Assembly (NCBI GenBank): GCA_004357475.1
Contig: SMWE01000171.1
Span: forward strand, 1-36,276
Direction of reading: 5' to 3'
Source of the DNA: Gammaproteobacteria bacterium
GTDB taxonomy: Bacteria; Pseudomonadota; Gammaproteobacteria; Steroidobacterales; Woeseiaceae
Length of the DNA: 36,276 nt
The notes under the pieces were generated by a model, which made no database searches, was not told the DNA's origin, and saw nothing but the letters and a program-made list of their open reading frames with translations. Made by a program: the position numbers and the translations under genes. Each line of letters starts with the position of its first letter. Positions within the stretch are counted from its first letter, which is position 1. This document shows positions 8,425 to 16,673 of the stretch, in pieces.

Positions 8425-9270
8425 CTATACGTATAGAACACTTGCGTGATACTGCAGATGCTTTTCCATGAATGTCGAGATGAAGTAGTAGCCGTGGTCA
8501 TACCCATCATGACGACGCAATTCCAGCGCCACACCATGCTCCTTGCAGGCCGCCTCGAAAAGATGCGGATGCAATTCCTGCTGTAGAAACTGGTCCGCCA
8601 TCCCCTGGTCGATCAGGATTTCATGCTCGGGAATGGCATCCAGCCTTTTTACAAGTTCTGTTGCGTCGTATTCGATCCAGGTCGACTGATCCGCTCCGAG
8701 ATAATTGCGTAGCGCCTTCTGCCCCCAGGGACAATTGATCGGACTGCAGATCGGCGCGAATGCGGAAATACTCTTATATATATGCGGGTTCCTCAGACCC
8801 AAAGTCAACGCGCCATGGCCGCCCATCGAGTGACCGCTAATGCTCTGCCGATCGCGATCGCCCGGAAAATTCGCAAACAGGACTTCTGGTAATTCCCTGG
8901 TCACGTAGTCGTACATGTGAAAGTGCTGGTTCCACGGCGCTTCAGTCGCGTTCAGGTAAAAGCCGGCGCCCAGCCCAAAATCATACGCTCCGTCCGGATC
9001 GTCCGGCACGCTATCGCCGCGGGGACTGGTATCCGGGTTGACCAGCATCAGCCCAAGTTCAGCAGCAAAACGCTCTGCGCCGCTTTTGATCATGAAAGTT
9101 TCTTCGGTGCAGGTCAGGCCGGACAGAAATGTGACGACGGGGACCGGCCCGTCAGCCGCCTGCGGCGGCTGAAAGACGGAAAACTGCATATCGCAGTTGT
9201 TCACTGTCGATGCGTGCCGATAGAAGCCGACCCTGCCGCCAAAGCAGGCGTGTTCACTGATGATGTCCAT
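8425..9270 (-). CDS. fghA: S-formylglutathione hydrolase
   Basis: The 281-residue esterase-D family enzyme hydrolyses S-formylglutathione to formate and glutathione, the second step of glutathione-dependent formaldehyde detoxification. Visible landmarks are FLSGLTCTEETFMIKSGAER, NPDTSPRGDSVPDDPD, GAGFYLNATEAPW, the nucleophile elbow GHSMGGHGALT (Ser near 148), and the histidine in YDHGYYF (near 259). Length and motifs match the family along the whole protein. The usual partner, S-(hydroxymethyl)glutathione dehydrogenase, is not in the window. The stop codon lies in a 12-bp palindrome (CTATACGTATAG). It is separated from fabB upstream by a REP pair. Confidence 0.95.
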   Translation of the reverse strand: MDIISEHACFGGRVGFYRHASTVNNCDMQFSVFQPPQAADGPVPVVTFLSGLTCTEETFMIKSGAERFAAELGLMLVNPDTSPRGDSVPDDPDGAYDFGLGAGFYLNATEAPWNQHFHMYDYVTRELPEVLFANFPGDRDRQSISGHSMGGHGALTLGLRNPHIYKSISAFAPICSPINCPWGQKALRNYLGADQSTWIEYDATELVKRLDAIPEHEILIDQGMADQFLQQELHPHLFEAACKEHGVALELRRHDGYDHGYYFISTFMEKHLQYHASVLYV

Positions 9271-9289
9271 TCTTATCTCAGTATCGCCC

Positions 9290-9353
9290 GCTTAGGAAGG
9301 GCCCCTACAGATTTTTTCTAAGCAGCGAATTACCGTAGGAGCCCTTCCTAAGC
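9290..9353. repeat. REP-type inverted repeat between fabB and fghA
   Basis: Arms of 19 bases, GCTTAGGAAGGGCCCCTAC and GTAGGAGCCCTTCCTAAGC, differ at one position and flank 26 bases. The core GGAGCCCTTCC/GCTCCTAC recurs at three other sites in the window, so this looks like a REPIN-type mobile repeat. Being between fabB and fghA it could also weaken read-through. Confidence 0.85.
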
Positions 9354-9364
9354 GGTCGATTTCC

Positions 9365-10588
9365 TCAAAGCTTTTGGAAGATCAGGGTTGCGTTGGTGCC
9401 GCCAAACCCAAAACTGTTTGTCATGACCGTCTTTATCCCGGCGTTATCGATTCTCTCGGTCACCAGCGGCATGCCCTCGGCAGCAGGATCGAGGTCTGTG
9501 ACGTTTATGGACGGAGCGATGAAGTCGTTATCCAACATCAGCAAACAATGAATCGACTCCTGTGCCCCCGTGGCGCCCAGCGAATGACCGCACAGCGATT
9601 TACTCGACGCGAACCGGGGCACGTCATCGCCAAACACTTCCTGCATGGCTTCGAGTTCCCTGGTATCTCCGACCGGCGTACTGGTGCCGTGCGTATTGAT
9701 GTAGTCAATCGGTGCATCAACTGTCGAACGGGCGAGCTGCATGCAGCGGACTGCACCTTCTCCGGACGGTGCAACCATGTCGAATCCATCCGAAGTTGCC
9801 CCGTATCCCTTAATCTCGGCATAAATTTTAGCACCACGCGCCTGTGCATGTTCGAGTTCTTCGACGACAACCATGCCGGCGCCCGCCGCCATAACGAAGC
9901 CATCACGGTTGACGTCATACGGTCTCGACGCCGTCGACGCCGCATCATTGTAATTTGATGACAAAGCGCCCATCGCATCGAACAGGCTTGCCAGCGTCCA
10001 GTCCTCTTCCTCACCGCCACCGGCAAACACCAGGTCCTGCTTGCCAAGCTGGATCTGCTCCATCGCCGCACCAATGCAATGCGCGCTGGTCGCACACGCC
10101 GAGGTAATTGAGTAATTCACACCTTTAATATGAAACGGTGTCGCAAGGCAGGCCGACACGGTGCTGCCCATGGTACGCGGAACCATGTAGGGTCCGATCC
10201 GGCGAACCCCTTTTGCGCGCAAGGTATCGGCGCTAATCACGATATTGGCGCTTGAAGCACCGCCGGATGCCGCGATCAGGCCGCTGCGCGGGTTGGAGAT
10301 ATCGGACGCTTCGAGCCCGGCATCATCGATAGCCTGCTGCATCGCTATATAAGAGTATGCCGCGGCGTCTCCCATGAATCGCCGCACCTTGCGATCGATA
10401 AAATCGGCCGTGTCGATATCGACGCTACCACTGACCTGGCTGCGCAGGCCCCTTTCTGCGAACCCTTCGTTAAAGGTGATTCCGGAACGGCCATCGCGCA
10501 GCGAGTCGAGCACTTCCGACTGAGAATTGCCCAGGCACGAAACCACGCCAAGTCCCGATATCACGACACGGCGCACATTAACCCCCAT
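9365..10588 (-). CDS. fabB: 3-oxoacyl-ACP synthase I
   Basis: The 407-residue KAS I elongates acyl-ACP and is essential for unsaturated fatty acid synthesis alongside FabA. The catalytic triad is visible: Cys in [12 protein letters not shown] (near 165) and His in [11 protein letters not shown] and [11 protein letters not shown]. The N-terminus [18 protein letters not shown] is typical. The start region is odd. The ideal Shine-Dalgarno AAGGAG, overlapping the fabA stop, points to a GTG at 10626, but that frame ends after 21 codons because of a 50-bp duplication. The full protein must start at ATG 10588, which has GGAG seven bases upstream inside the duplicated segment. It is the second gene of the fabA-fabB unit. 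Confidence 0.96.
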   Translation of the reverse strand: MGVNVRRVVISGLGVVSCLGNSQSEVLDSLRDGRSGITFNEGFAERGLRSQVSGSVDIDTADFIDRKVRRFMGDAAAYSYIAMQQAIDDAGLEASDISNPRSGLIAASGGASSANIVISADTLRAKGVRRIGPYMVPRTMGSTVSACLATPFHIKGVNYSITSACATSAHCIGAAMEQIQLGKQDLVFAGGGEEEDWTLASLFDAMGALSSNYNDAASTASRPYDVNRDGFVMAAGAGMVVVEELEHAQARGAKIYAEIKGYGATSDGFDMVAPSGEGAVRCMQLARSTVDAPIDYINTHGTSTPVGDTRELEAMQEVFGDDVPRFASSKSLCGHSLGATGAQESIHCLLMLDNDFIAPSINVTDLDPAAEGMPLVTERIDNAGIKTVMTNSFGFGGTNATLIFQKL

Positions 10589-10626
10589 GAAACGACTCCA
10601 AGTCCCGATATCACGACACGGCGCAC
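10548..10626 (-). repeat. 50-bp partial tandem duplication at the 5' end of fabB
   Basis: The same 29 bases (beginning CCAAGTCCCGATATCACGAC on the + strand) occur at 10548-10576 and 10598-10626, offset by 50 bp. On the minus strand each copy reads GTGCGCCGTGTC... and encodes [10 protein letters not shown]. The flanking bases also match loosely, so it looks like a duplicated gene start. Since 50 is not a multiple of three, the upstream copy is out of frame with fabB. Confidence 0.92.
10561..10626 (-). CDS. Possible 21-codon leader ORF overlapping fabB start
   Basis: GTG at 10626 follows AAGGAG with five-base spacing, an excellent ribosome binding site, and reads [20 protein letters not shown] before a TGA at 10561. 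It overlaps the fabB ATG (10588) in another frame. It is most likely a by-product of the duplication, but ribosomes loading here would compete with, or help, fabB initiation. Whether it is translated is inference. Confidence 0.35.
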   Translation of the reverse strand: MRRVVISGLGVVSWGLMCAVS

Positions 10627-10635
10627 GCCGACTCC

Positions 10636-11193
10636 TTAAAAATCGTCGGTTGACGTAAACAAGCCGACGCGCAGATCTTCCGCTTTATAAATTTCCCGTC
10701 CATCGACGGTGACGGTTCCGTCTGCGACGACCAATACAAGCCTCCGCGTAATCATGCGCTTGATCTGCAGCTTGTACGTTACCAGTTTTGCGGCAGGCAG
10801 CACTTGTCCGCGGAATTTGACCTTGCCGGCGCCGAGTGCACGACCGCGCCCCCTGGACCCCGACCAGCTAAGGAAGAACCCGATCAGCTGCCAGAGCGCA
10901 TCAAGCCCGAGACACCCCGGCATGACCGGGTCGCCCTCGAAGTGGCATTTGAAAAACCACAGATCCGGGTTGATATCCAGCTCGGCGTGAACCTCGCCCT
11001 TGCCGTATTCGCCGCCGGTATCCGTGATCAATGTTATCCGGTCGATCATCAGCATGTCGGGCAGCGGCAACCTGGCACTGTCGGGATCGAACAGCTCACC
11101 ATGCGCGCAGGCGAGTAGCTCTTGCCGATTGTAGGCGTTCTGGCGCCCGGGCGGGCAGCCGACCGGACTGGCAGATGAATCAGATTTGCTCAT
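10636..11193 (-). CDS. fabA: 3-hydroxydecanoyl-ACP dehydratase/isomerase
   Basis: The 185-residue hotdog enzyme dehydrates 3-hydroxydecanoyl-ACP and isomerises trans-2 to cis-3-decenoyl-ACP, the branch point to unsaturated fatty acids. The catalytic block [21 protein letters not shown] contains the His and Asp of the active site, and [12 protein letters not shown] near residue 45 is typical. It starts at ATG 11193 after GGAG. It is directly followed by fabB, whose putative Shine-Dalgarno overlaps the fabA stop, as in the usual fabAB operon. A perfect inverted repeat lies about 30 bp upstream and is a candidate operator. Confidence 0.96.
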   Translation of the reverse strand: MSKSDSSASPVGCPPGRQNAYNRQELLACAHGELFDPDSARLPLPDMLMIDRITLITDTGGEYGKGEVHAELDINPDLWFFKCHFEGDPVMPGCLGLDALWQLIGFFLSWSGSRGRGRALGAGKVKFRGQVLPAAKLVTYKLQIKRMITRRLVLVVADGTVTVDGREIYKAEDLRVGLFTSTDDF

Positions 11194-11222
11194 ACGCTCT
11201 CCGGCGCATCCTGTAATGATCG

Positions 11223-11246
11223 TTCAATCAACGTTGCCTGATTGAA
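11223..11246 (-). promoter_or_regulatory. Candidate operator upstream of fabA
   Basis: TTCAATCA and TGATTGAA form a perfect 8-bp inverted repeat with an 8-base spacer, in the 130-bp region between fabA and paaE. Unsaturated fatty acid genes in Gammaproteobacteria are often controlled by TetR-type (FabR/DesT) or GntR-type (FadR) regulators that bind palindromes. I cannot assign which. No regulator gene is adjacent. Confidence 0.4.
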
Positions 11247-11325
11247 GCAGGCTCTGATATGACAACTCAATGGTCGCGTATCTTACCGGACAACCACGTT
11301 TGATGCTCTAAAATGGCGCAGCGCA

Positions 11326-12396
11326 TCATATCTTATCGTAGTCCAGAGTAACTCTGTCGCTGACAGGATGGGACTGACAGGCGAGCACATAGCCTTTCTC
11401 TATCTCCCAGGGCTCGAGTCCATAGTTCGCATCCATGCGGACTTCGCCTGCGCGCACATAGGTTCGACAGGTTGCACACACACCAGCCTTGCAGGAAAAC
11501 GGCAGCTCAATACCGTGCTTCGCCGCGGCATCGACGATGCTGCCAGCTTCGGATGACATCTGAAACGATTTCTGGTGGCCGTCCATGATTACGGTGACGT
11601 TGAAATCCAGCTCGCCCGTTGCCGGCTCCGAAGGACTCGCGACCGGATTTTTCCTCGGTGCACCGTAACGCTCCGCATGAATGACTTCGTTATCCATGCC
11701 CAGCTCGCGAAGCGCGCCACGAACGGTCTCAATCATCGTATCCGGACCACAGATAAATGCTTCGTCGGGCTCGAGGCCGTTGCAAAACTTTCTGTACAGT
11801 TCACCGGTTTTCTCGTGATTCAATCGGCCGCTGAAGATCGGGTATTCCTGTTCTTCACGCGTGAATAGAAAGTAAAGCTGCAGGCGTTCCGGAAAACTGT
11901 TCTTGAGCGCATAAAGGTCGTCAATGAACATGGTTGTGTTCTGACGGCGGTTTCCATAGAACAACAGGAAGCGGCTGCCTGGCTCCTGCTCAAGCGTTGC
12001 CTTCATGATCGAGATCATCGGCGTGATTCCGCTTCCCGATGCAAACGCAAGATAGGTCTTCTCGTTTGCAGGATCGATGGTGGCGTGAAATTGCCCGAAG
12101 GGCGGCATAACTTGCAGGACGTCCCCGGCATGCAGCTGATCAGCAACGAATCCGGAAAATCGTCCACCGGGCTGGATGCGGACGCCGATTTCCAGCGGCC
12201 CCTCGCCGGGAACCGAGCAAATGCTGTACGTTCGCCGCACCGGCTTTCCTTCGATTTCAATTTGAATTGGCAGATGTTGTCCGGGCAGGAATTCAAATTC
12301 GCTCCGCACGTCATCCGGTACCTGCAACGACAGTCGCATCGAGTCTGCAGTTTCGTTTCTCAGCTCAGAGACGGTCAATGAATGAAACTTTCTCAT
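11326..12396 (-). CDS. paaE: Phenylacetyl-CoA epoxidase reductase subunit PaaE
   Basis: The 356-residue electron-transfer subunit passes electrons from NADPH to the PaaA di-iron site. In order it shows an FAD-binding ferredoxin-reductase domain (RRTYSICSVPGEGPLEIGVR), an NAD(P)-binding part (FASGSGITPMISIMK, then EAFICGPDTMIETV) and a C-terminal 2Fe-2S ferredoxin with CKAGVCATC and the fourth cysteine in VLACQSHP. The order and length match PaaE. It is the last gene of paaABCDE, with its ATG six bases after the paaD stop, and its end faces the fabA promoter region. Confidence 0.95.
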   Translation of the reverse strand: MRKFHSLTVSELRNETADSMRLSLQVPDDVRSEFEFLPGQHLPIQIEIEGKPVRRTYSICSVPGEGPLEIGVRIQPGGRFSGFVADQLHAGDVLQVMPPFGQFHATIDPANEKTYLAFASGSGITPMISIMKATLEQEPGSRFLLFYGNRRQNTTMFIDDLYALKNSFPERLQLYFLFTREEQEYPIFSGRLNHEKTGELYRKFCNGLEPDEAFICGPDTMIETVRGALRELGMDNEVIHAERYGAPRKNPVASPSEPATGELDFNVTVIMDGHQKSFQMSSEAGSIVDAAAKHGIELPFSCKAGVCATCRTYVRAGEVRMDANYGLEPWEIEKGYVLACQSHPVSDRVTLDYDKI

Positions 12397-12402
12397 GAGC
12401 GA

Positions 12403-12912
12403 TCAGATGCACTTGAAATATTCGAAGGGTTCAAGGCAGTCGTCACACTTGTACGACGCCTTACATGGCGTGGAACCGAATTCACTCACAAGTGAAGTGG
12501 TTGTCGCGCCGCACCGGGGACAGGCAATGGATTTTATGCTGCCCAGCATTGCGCGCTTGCTCGTACCATCTGCGGGCGGCGCGATGCCGTAGGCCCGCAA
12601 TTTTTCGCGCCCCTCATCCGTGATCCACGCCGTGGTCCAGGGCGGAGACAGCACGCGCTTCAGGACGACATTGCCGATGCCTCGATCCAGCAGGCTGTCT
12701 ACAATATTTTTCTCAATGACTTCCGTTGCCGGACATCCGGAATAGGTCGGCGCGACCTCCACTTCCACGCCGTCGCTCAAAGCTGACACTCGTCGCACGA
12801 TGCCGAGATCGACGACGCTCAGAACCGGTATTTCAGGATCCGGTACCGCTTCCAGCCACTCCCAGACCTGCTGAACGCAATGTTTTTTGTTGGTTGCATG
12901 CTTTGCGGTCAT
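12403..12912 (-). CDS. paaD: Phenylacetyl-CoA epoxidase assembly protein PaaD
   Basis: The 169-residue protein starts with a MIP18/DUF59-type domain (VPDPEIPVLSVVDLGIVRRV, then VAPTYSGCPATEVIEKNI) and ends with a cysteine-rich zinc-ribbon-like part, CPRCGATTT then CKASYKCDDC. PaaD is needed for a functional epoxidase and is thought to help metal-centre assembly; it is not part of the catalytic core. It follows paaC with a six-base gap and precedes paaE with a six-base gap, so the three are probably translated from one message. Confidence 0.94.
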   Translation of the reverse strand: MTAKHATNKKHCVQQVWEWLEAVPDPEIPVLSVVDLGIVRRVSALSDGVEVEVAPTYSGCPATEVIEKNIVDSLLDRGIGNVVLKRVLSPPWTTAWITDEGREKLRAYGIAPPADGTSKRAMLGSIKSIACPRCGATTTSLVSEFGSTPCKASYKCDDCLEPFEYFKCI

Positions 12913-12918
12913 GATTGC

Positions 12919-13677
12919 CTACCAGTTCAATCCAGGATAGGCGCGTTGCAATTGCTGCATGTCGGCGATCAGGTAGCCGAAATCTTCAGAATGCCGGCCG
13001 TCCCGCCCGCCGCCCGCCATCCACTGATCCTCAGGCAGCGCAAGTGTTGCTTCCTCAACAATGGCGGCAACCGCGCTGGTCCATGCGACCTGCAGTTCAC
13101 CGAGATCCGGGCCCGCAATCCCGGCGAGTACCCATTCATCGGTTTCATCGCCGCTAAAAAGTTCGCCGGTAAACCTCCACAGCTTGTCCAGTGAGTCCTG
13201 GACACGCCCATGACTTTCCTCGGTTCCGTCGCCGAGCCGGATAAGCCACTGCGACCCATAGCGAAGGTGGTATCGAATTTCCTTTGCAGTTTTGAGTGAG
13301 ATTTCCGCAAGGCGTTGATCGCTGCATTCCGACAACGCTTCCAACTGCAGCAGATAGAACACATCGAACAGCACTGAGCGAACAATCACATCACCGAAAT
13401 GACCGTTTGGCTGCTCAACGAGCAACACGTTTTCGAATTCTCGGTCTGGACGTCTGAAGGCGAAATCATCTTCCATGCGGCCCTCACCTTCAATTTCACC
13501 GGCATAGGAATAGAACATGCGAGCCTGACCGAGGTAGTCGAGAGAAAAATTGGCGTTCGCCAGTTCTTCCTCCAGTTCCGGTCCGTCCGCGACAATTTCG
13601 ATAAGCCGTTGCGCGAGAACGAGCGCGTTATCGCCAAGCCTTACGACATACCTGAAGAGTGCCTGTTCGTTGTTCAT
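12919..13677 (-). CDS. paaC: Phenylacetyl-CoA epoxidase structural subunit PaaC
   Basis: A 252-residue ferritin-like subunit that pairs with PaaA in the (AC)2 core without carrying its own di-iron site. Motifs are YVVRLGDNALVLAQRLIE, NANFSLDYLGQARMFYSYA, VEQPNGHFGDVIVRSVLFD and KTAKEIRYHLRYGSQWLIRLGDG. I prefer ATG 13677 to the TTG two codons earlier. The paaB stop ends two bases before it, so the two are likely coupled. The C-terminus QRAYPGLNW is the usual PaaC ending. Confidence 0.95.
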   Translation of the reverse strand: MNNEQALFRYVVRLGDNALVLAQRLIEIVADGPELEEELANANFSLDYLGQARMFYSYAGEIEGEGRMEDDFAFRRPDREFENVLLVEQPNGHFGDVIVRSVLFDVFYLLQLEALSECSDQRLAEISLKTAKEIRYHLRYGSQWLIRLGDGTEESHGRVQDSLDKLWRFTGELFSGDETDEWVLAGIAGPDLGELQVAWTSAVAAIVEEATLALPEDQWMAGGGRDGRHSEDFGYLIADMQQLQRAYPGLNW

Positions 13678-13679
13678 GG

Positions 13680-13967
13680 TCAAAGATTCTCGACACCCTC
13701 CGGAATCTCATAAAACGTAGGATGCCGGTAAATCTTGTCCTTCGCCGGTTCAAATAACGCCGCGGACTCGGCCGGATCCGAGGCAATAATTTCGCTGGAT
13801 TTCACGACCCAGATACTGACACCTTCATTGCGTCGCGTGTACACGTCGCGTGCATGATTTAGCGCCATCTCGTCATCTGCAGCATGCACGCTGCCTGCAT
13901 GGCGATGGCTCAGGCCGGATTTTGCGCGTATGAACACTTCGTACAGTGGCCAGCTTTTGTCGGTCAT
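13680..13967 (-). CDS. paaB: Phenylacetyl-CoA epoxidase subunit PaaB
   Basis: A 95-residue protein with the PaaB blocks WPLYEVFIRAKSGLSHRHAGS, HARDVYTRRNEGVSIWVV and DPAESAALFEPAKDKIYRHP. PaaB bridges the PaaAC core and the reductase, and the complex is inactive without it. The start MTDKSWPLYEV is chosen because AGGAAGGG lies just upstream, while the longer track frame adds an unrelated leader. A decayed REP-like element lies between it and paaA, so the distance from paaA (about 145 bp) is larger than other gaps in the operon. Confidence 0.95.
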   Translation of the reverse strand: MTDKSWPLYEVFIRAKSGLSHRHAGSVHAADDEMALNHARDVYTRRNEGVSIWVVKSSEIIASDPAESAALFEPAKDKIYRHPTFYEIPEGVENL

Positions 13968-14058
13968 TTTTCCCTTCCTAACATCGTCATTCTCACTTGT
14001 TGCGCTAAAGATCAATCCGCACCGCTCATAGCATACTTAATCCGCTATGTGGGCGGAT

Positions 14059-14090
14059 TGGGGGCGAGCTCCTACAGGCGAGCTCCTGCG
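14059..14090. repeat. Decayed REP-like element between paaA and paaB
   Basis: GGCGAGCTCCT occurs twice, at 14063-14073 and 14078-14088, inside a stretch resembling the other REP copies (CTCCTACAG core). No clean inverted arm remains, so this is a degraded or partial copy. It sits in the widest gap of the paa operon. Confidence 0.55.
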
Positions 14091-14112
14091 ATTCGTCGTT
14101 TCAAGTTTCGGG

Positions 14113-15105
14113 CTAAGCCGCTGCTTGCGCGGCGTGTTTTTCGGCGTATGCCTGTGCCGCTTCGCGGACCCAGGCGCCGCCCTGCTGCGCATCGCGGCGC
14201 ACCTGCATGCGCTCGCGGTTGCAGGGTCCGTTGCCGGCGAGCACGTCATAGAATTCCTGCCAGTCGATCTCGCCGAATCTGTAATGCGCAGTCTCCTCGT
14301 CGAACTCGAGCTCATCATCGGGCACTTTCAGTCCGAGGAAGTCTGCCTGCGGCACCGTCACGTCGATAAATTTCTGGCGCAACTCGTCATTTGAAAAACG
14401 TTTGATCTTCCATGCCATCGATTGAGCAGAGTGTTTTGAATCTTTATCACTCGGACCGAACATCATGATCGATGGCCACCACCAGCGATTCAGGGCGTCC
14501 TGCGCCATGGCCTTCTGCGCGGCCGAGCCGCGGCTTAAGGCCAGCATGATTTCGAACCCCTGACGCTGATGAAAACTTTCCTCTTTGCATATGCGAACCA
14601 TCGCTCTCGCATATGGACCATAGGAGCATCGGCAAAGCGGAATCTGATTCATGATGGCGGCACCGTCTACAAGCCAGCCGATGGTGCCGATGTCCGCCCA
14701 GGTCAGCGTCGGGTAGTTGAAAATACTCGAGTATTTTGCTTTGCCGCTCAGGAGATCTGCGACCATCTGATCGCGCGACGTGCCCAGCGTTTCAGCGGCG
14801 CCGTAAAGGTATAAACCGTGCCCAGCCTCATCCTGCACCTTGGCCAGCAAAATGGACTTGCGGCGCAAGGTCGGGGCCCGTGTGAGCCAGTTCCCCTCCG
14901 GCTGCATACCAATTATTTCCGAATGTGCGTGCTGCGAAATCTGCCGCACCAGGGTTCGCCGGTACGCTTCGGGCATCCAGTCCTTGGCTTCGATTTTCTC
15001 CTCGGCGTCGATACGCTCCTGAAACGCGGCGAGGCGCTCAGCAGATTCGCGTGGTTGCAGTCCTTGCGGCTCCTTACCCTGCTGGTCCAGTCCCTGTGTA
15101 TACAC
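14113..15105 (-). CDS. paaA: Phenylacetyl-CoA epoxidase catalytic subunit PaaA
   Basis: The 330-residue di-iron oxygenase subunit converts phenylacetyl-CoA to the ring-1,2-epoxide. Family blocks are [63 protein letters not shown] (carrying an iron-ligand ExxH) and [17 protein letters not shown] (the second ligand pair). The best start is GTG at 15105, giving [10 protein letters not shown], which resembles other PaaA N-termini and follows GAGG; the longer ATG frame adds an unlikely leader. It is the first gene of paaABCDE, with a candidate promoter just upstream. Confidence 0.96.
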   Translation of the reverse strand: MYTQGLDQQGKEPQGLQPRESAERLAAFQERIDAEEKIEAKDWMPEAYRRTLVRQISQHAHSEIIGMQPEGNWLTRAPTLRRKSILLAKVQDEAGHGLYLYGAAETLGTSRDQMVADLLSGKAKYSSIFNYPTLTWADIGTIGWLVDGAAIMNQIPLCRCSYGPYARAMVRICKEESFHQRQGFEIMLALSRGSAAQKAMAQDALNRWWWPSIMMFGPSDKDSKHSAQSMAWKIKRFSNDELRQKFIDVTVPQADFLGLKVPDDELEFDEETAHYRFGEIDWQEFYDVLAGNGPCNRERMQVRRDAQQGGAWVREAAQAYAEKHAAQAAA

Positions 15106-15134
15106 ATCACACCTCGAAAAAGTTATAGCCGTTA

Positions 15135-15163
15135 AATATGTCACATTTTTTATGACTTTTCAA
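15135..15163 (-). promoter_or_regulatory. Candidate promoter for paaABCDE
   Basis: On the minus strand TTGAAA and CATATT are separated by 17 bases, 30 to 58 bases before the paaA start. The -35 is a good match (5/6) and the -10 moderate (4/6). TGTGACA within the spacer also occurs in the paaX-paaZ gap, so it could be a shared regulator half-site. This suggests paaA has its own promoter after paaI. Confidence 0.35.
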
Positions 15164-15180
15164 TTATTTCTGTATCATAA

Positions 15181-15603
15181 CTACGTGAATAACGTGTCCC
15201 GGGTGCTGTGCGACCGGCCGCGGAACAAGGCGATCTCCTGACCATCCTGGTTGCTCACCACGACATCATAAAATCCGGTTTTGTGACCCCGGTGCCGCTC
15301 GGTTGCGATCGCAACGATGTGATCACCAAGCTTCGCCGCACGCAAAAATTCGATTGATGCCCCTGCCGCAAGCGTTTTTTTATTATAGGAGTTACAGGCA
15401 TAGGCAAACGCGGTATCAGCAAGCGTGAACAGATAACCGCCGTGGCAAACGTGGAAGCCGTTAAGCATCTCCGCCCGAACCTCGAATCGCGCCTCAGCCT
15501 GGCCCACTGCGGTAACCTCTATGCTGATATCCAGCACGTGTATGGCGGCATCGGTTTCGTACATCGTGTCCGTGCTTTGCTTCGCAATCGCTAAATCGTC
15601 CAT
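15181..15603 (-). CDS. paaI: PaaI hydroxyphenylacetyl-CoA thioesterase
   Basis: A 140-residue hotdog thioesterase with the PaaI core NGFHVCHGGYLFTLADTAFA followed by YACNSYN, and EFLRAAKLGDHIVAIATE. PaaI hydrolyses ring-hydroxylated or stalled phenylacetyl-CoA esters and so relieves trapped CoA in the epoxidase pathway. Its position between paaX and paaA supports the specific call rather than a generic thioesterase. It starts 18 bases after the paaX stop, so it is probably cotranscribed with paaX. Confidence 0.93.
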   Translation of the reverse strand: MDDLAIAKQSTDTMYETDAAIHVLDISIEVTAVGQAEARFEVRAEMLNGFHVCHGGYLFTLADTAFAYACNSYNKKTLAAGASIEFLRAAKLGDHIVAIATERHRGHKTGFYDVVVSNQDGQEIALFRGRSHSTRDTLFT

Positions 15604-15621
15604 CGTTTTCCTCGTGGTTTT

Positions 15622-16545
15622 CTAGTTAAGACCACCAAATCGATCATAAAACTCCGGCGCCGGGGGCGGTAACGGACCGTTGGCGGTTTCAAATTCGTTG
15701 CTCATGAAGTCGTCCGCCTGCGAAAAAATCAGCCGGTACAGGTTGCGGCACAGTTGATAGGCTGCCGTACCGTGCCAACCGGCAGGCAGCATCTCGGCTG
15801 GCAGCAATGGGTCGCGCAAGAGAATCCTGCGGTATTCCTGGATCATCAGCGTCCGTATCTGGAACGCTGTCCGGCCATCAGCTTTGCGGAATTTTTCAAC
15901 CGCCCTGAACACCGGGCGGAACTGTGTGATGAATTCTCCGTAGCGTCGATCGATTTCATCGAGATTCCAGCTCTTGTGTACCAAAGCGCGCATCGCGTCG
16001 TCCTGATTCTTCCCCAGTGTCCTGCCCCGCATCACGACCAGGTCGCGCTCGATGCCAATCTGCTTGAGCGTCCGTTCCAGGTCCGACATCGCTGGCGAAG
16101 GATGCGCCAGCACATTGGGCGATATCGCACCAAAGCCGAGCCAACCCAGTTCCTTGCGCACCGTTTCTTTTTGCCCGGCATCGAGCTCCGCGAGCAGCAC
16201 CAGACACCAGTCTCCCGACCAGCTTTGCCTCGGCTCCCCATAAATTCTCTGTGTCGCCTGTTCAAACCTGCGCACACCGTCCTCGGTCAGGCTGTAGTAA
16301 CTGCGCCGGCCGACCGGGTTCACGTCCAGCCAGTTGTCCCGGGTCAGCCGAAAGACTGAAGTCCTGACCAGCCGCTCGCTTACGCCGAAATCGCCCAATA
16401 CCCGGATGAGACTGCCGATCCATACGACGCCACCACGCGGCAGAACTGCATCGCCGAACACGGTAATGATTAGTGAGCCAGCCCGCATGGTAGGTCGCGA
16501 ACGAAACTCGTCCAGTAATACCCTGGCTGAATTTTCAATGGTCAT
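15622..16545 (-). CDS. paaX: Phenylacetate pathway repressor PaaX
   Basis: A 308-residue GntR-like winged-helix regulator of the PaaX family. The N-terminal part has SLIITVFGDAVLPRGGVVWIGSL, then FGVSERLVRTSVFRLTRDNWL and a winged region GRRSYYSLTEDGVRRFEQAT. The C-terminal part holds YGEPRQSWSGDWCLVLLAE and a Cas2-like fold region. PaaX represses paa promoters and is released by phenylacetyl-CoA. It is divergent from paaZ with about 128 bp between the start codons, so it is well placed to control both directions. The start MTIENSAR is preferred to the earlier track start. Confidence 0.94.
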   Translation of the reverse strand: MTIENSARVLLDEFRSRPTMRAGSLIITVFGDAVLPRGGVVWIGSLIRVLGDFGVSERLVRTSVFRLTRDNWLDVNPVGRRSYYSLTEDGVRRFEQATQRIYGEPRQSWSGDWCLVLLAELDAGQKETVRKELGWLGFGAISPNVLAHPSPAMSDLERTLKQIGIERDLVVMRGRTLGKNQDDAMRALVHKSWNLDEIDRRYGEFITQFRPVFRAVEKFRKADGRTAFQIRTLMIQEYRRILLRDPLLPAEMLPAGWHGTAAYQLCRNLYRLIFSQADDFMSNEFETANGPLPPPAPEFYDRFGGLN

Positions 16546-16591
16546 TTTCTTCTGCGGGCTACCTGGAGTAAAAACGTCGTGAACGGTGCAT

Positions 16592-16626
16592 TGTGACACC
16601 AAATATTACAAGATTATTTTTCTTGT
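16592..16626. promoter_or_regulatory. Candidate operator in the paaX-paaZ gap
   Basis: ACAAGA and TCTTGT form a perfect 6-bp inverted repeat with a 7-base spacer at 16608-16626, and TGTGACA lies at 16592-16598. The location between divergent paaX and paaZ is where a PaaX operator is expected. The sequence does not closely match the E. coli PaaX site as I know it, so the assignment is inference. Confidence 0.3.
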
Positions 16627-16673
16627 GTATCCTTGTATGCGGCCATAATCGCGGCCGGACCGGGAATCGAATA

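Noticed and set aside
8424-8437. CTATACGTATAG palindrome at the fghA stop
   Set aside because: Part of the coding sequence end; a single 12-bp palindrome with no context for regulation.
15094-15106. TGTGTATACACA palindrome at the paaA start
   Set aside because: It overlaps the start codon and the conserved MYTQ codons. A regulatory role is possible, but nothing else supports it.
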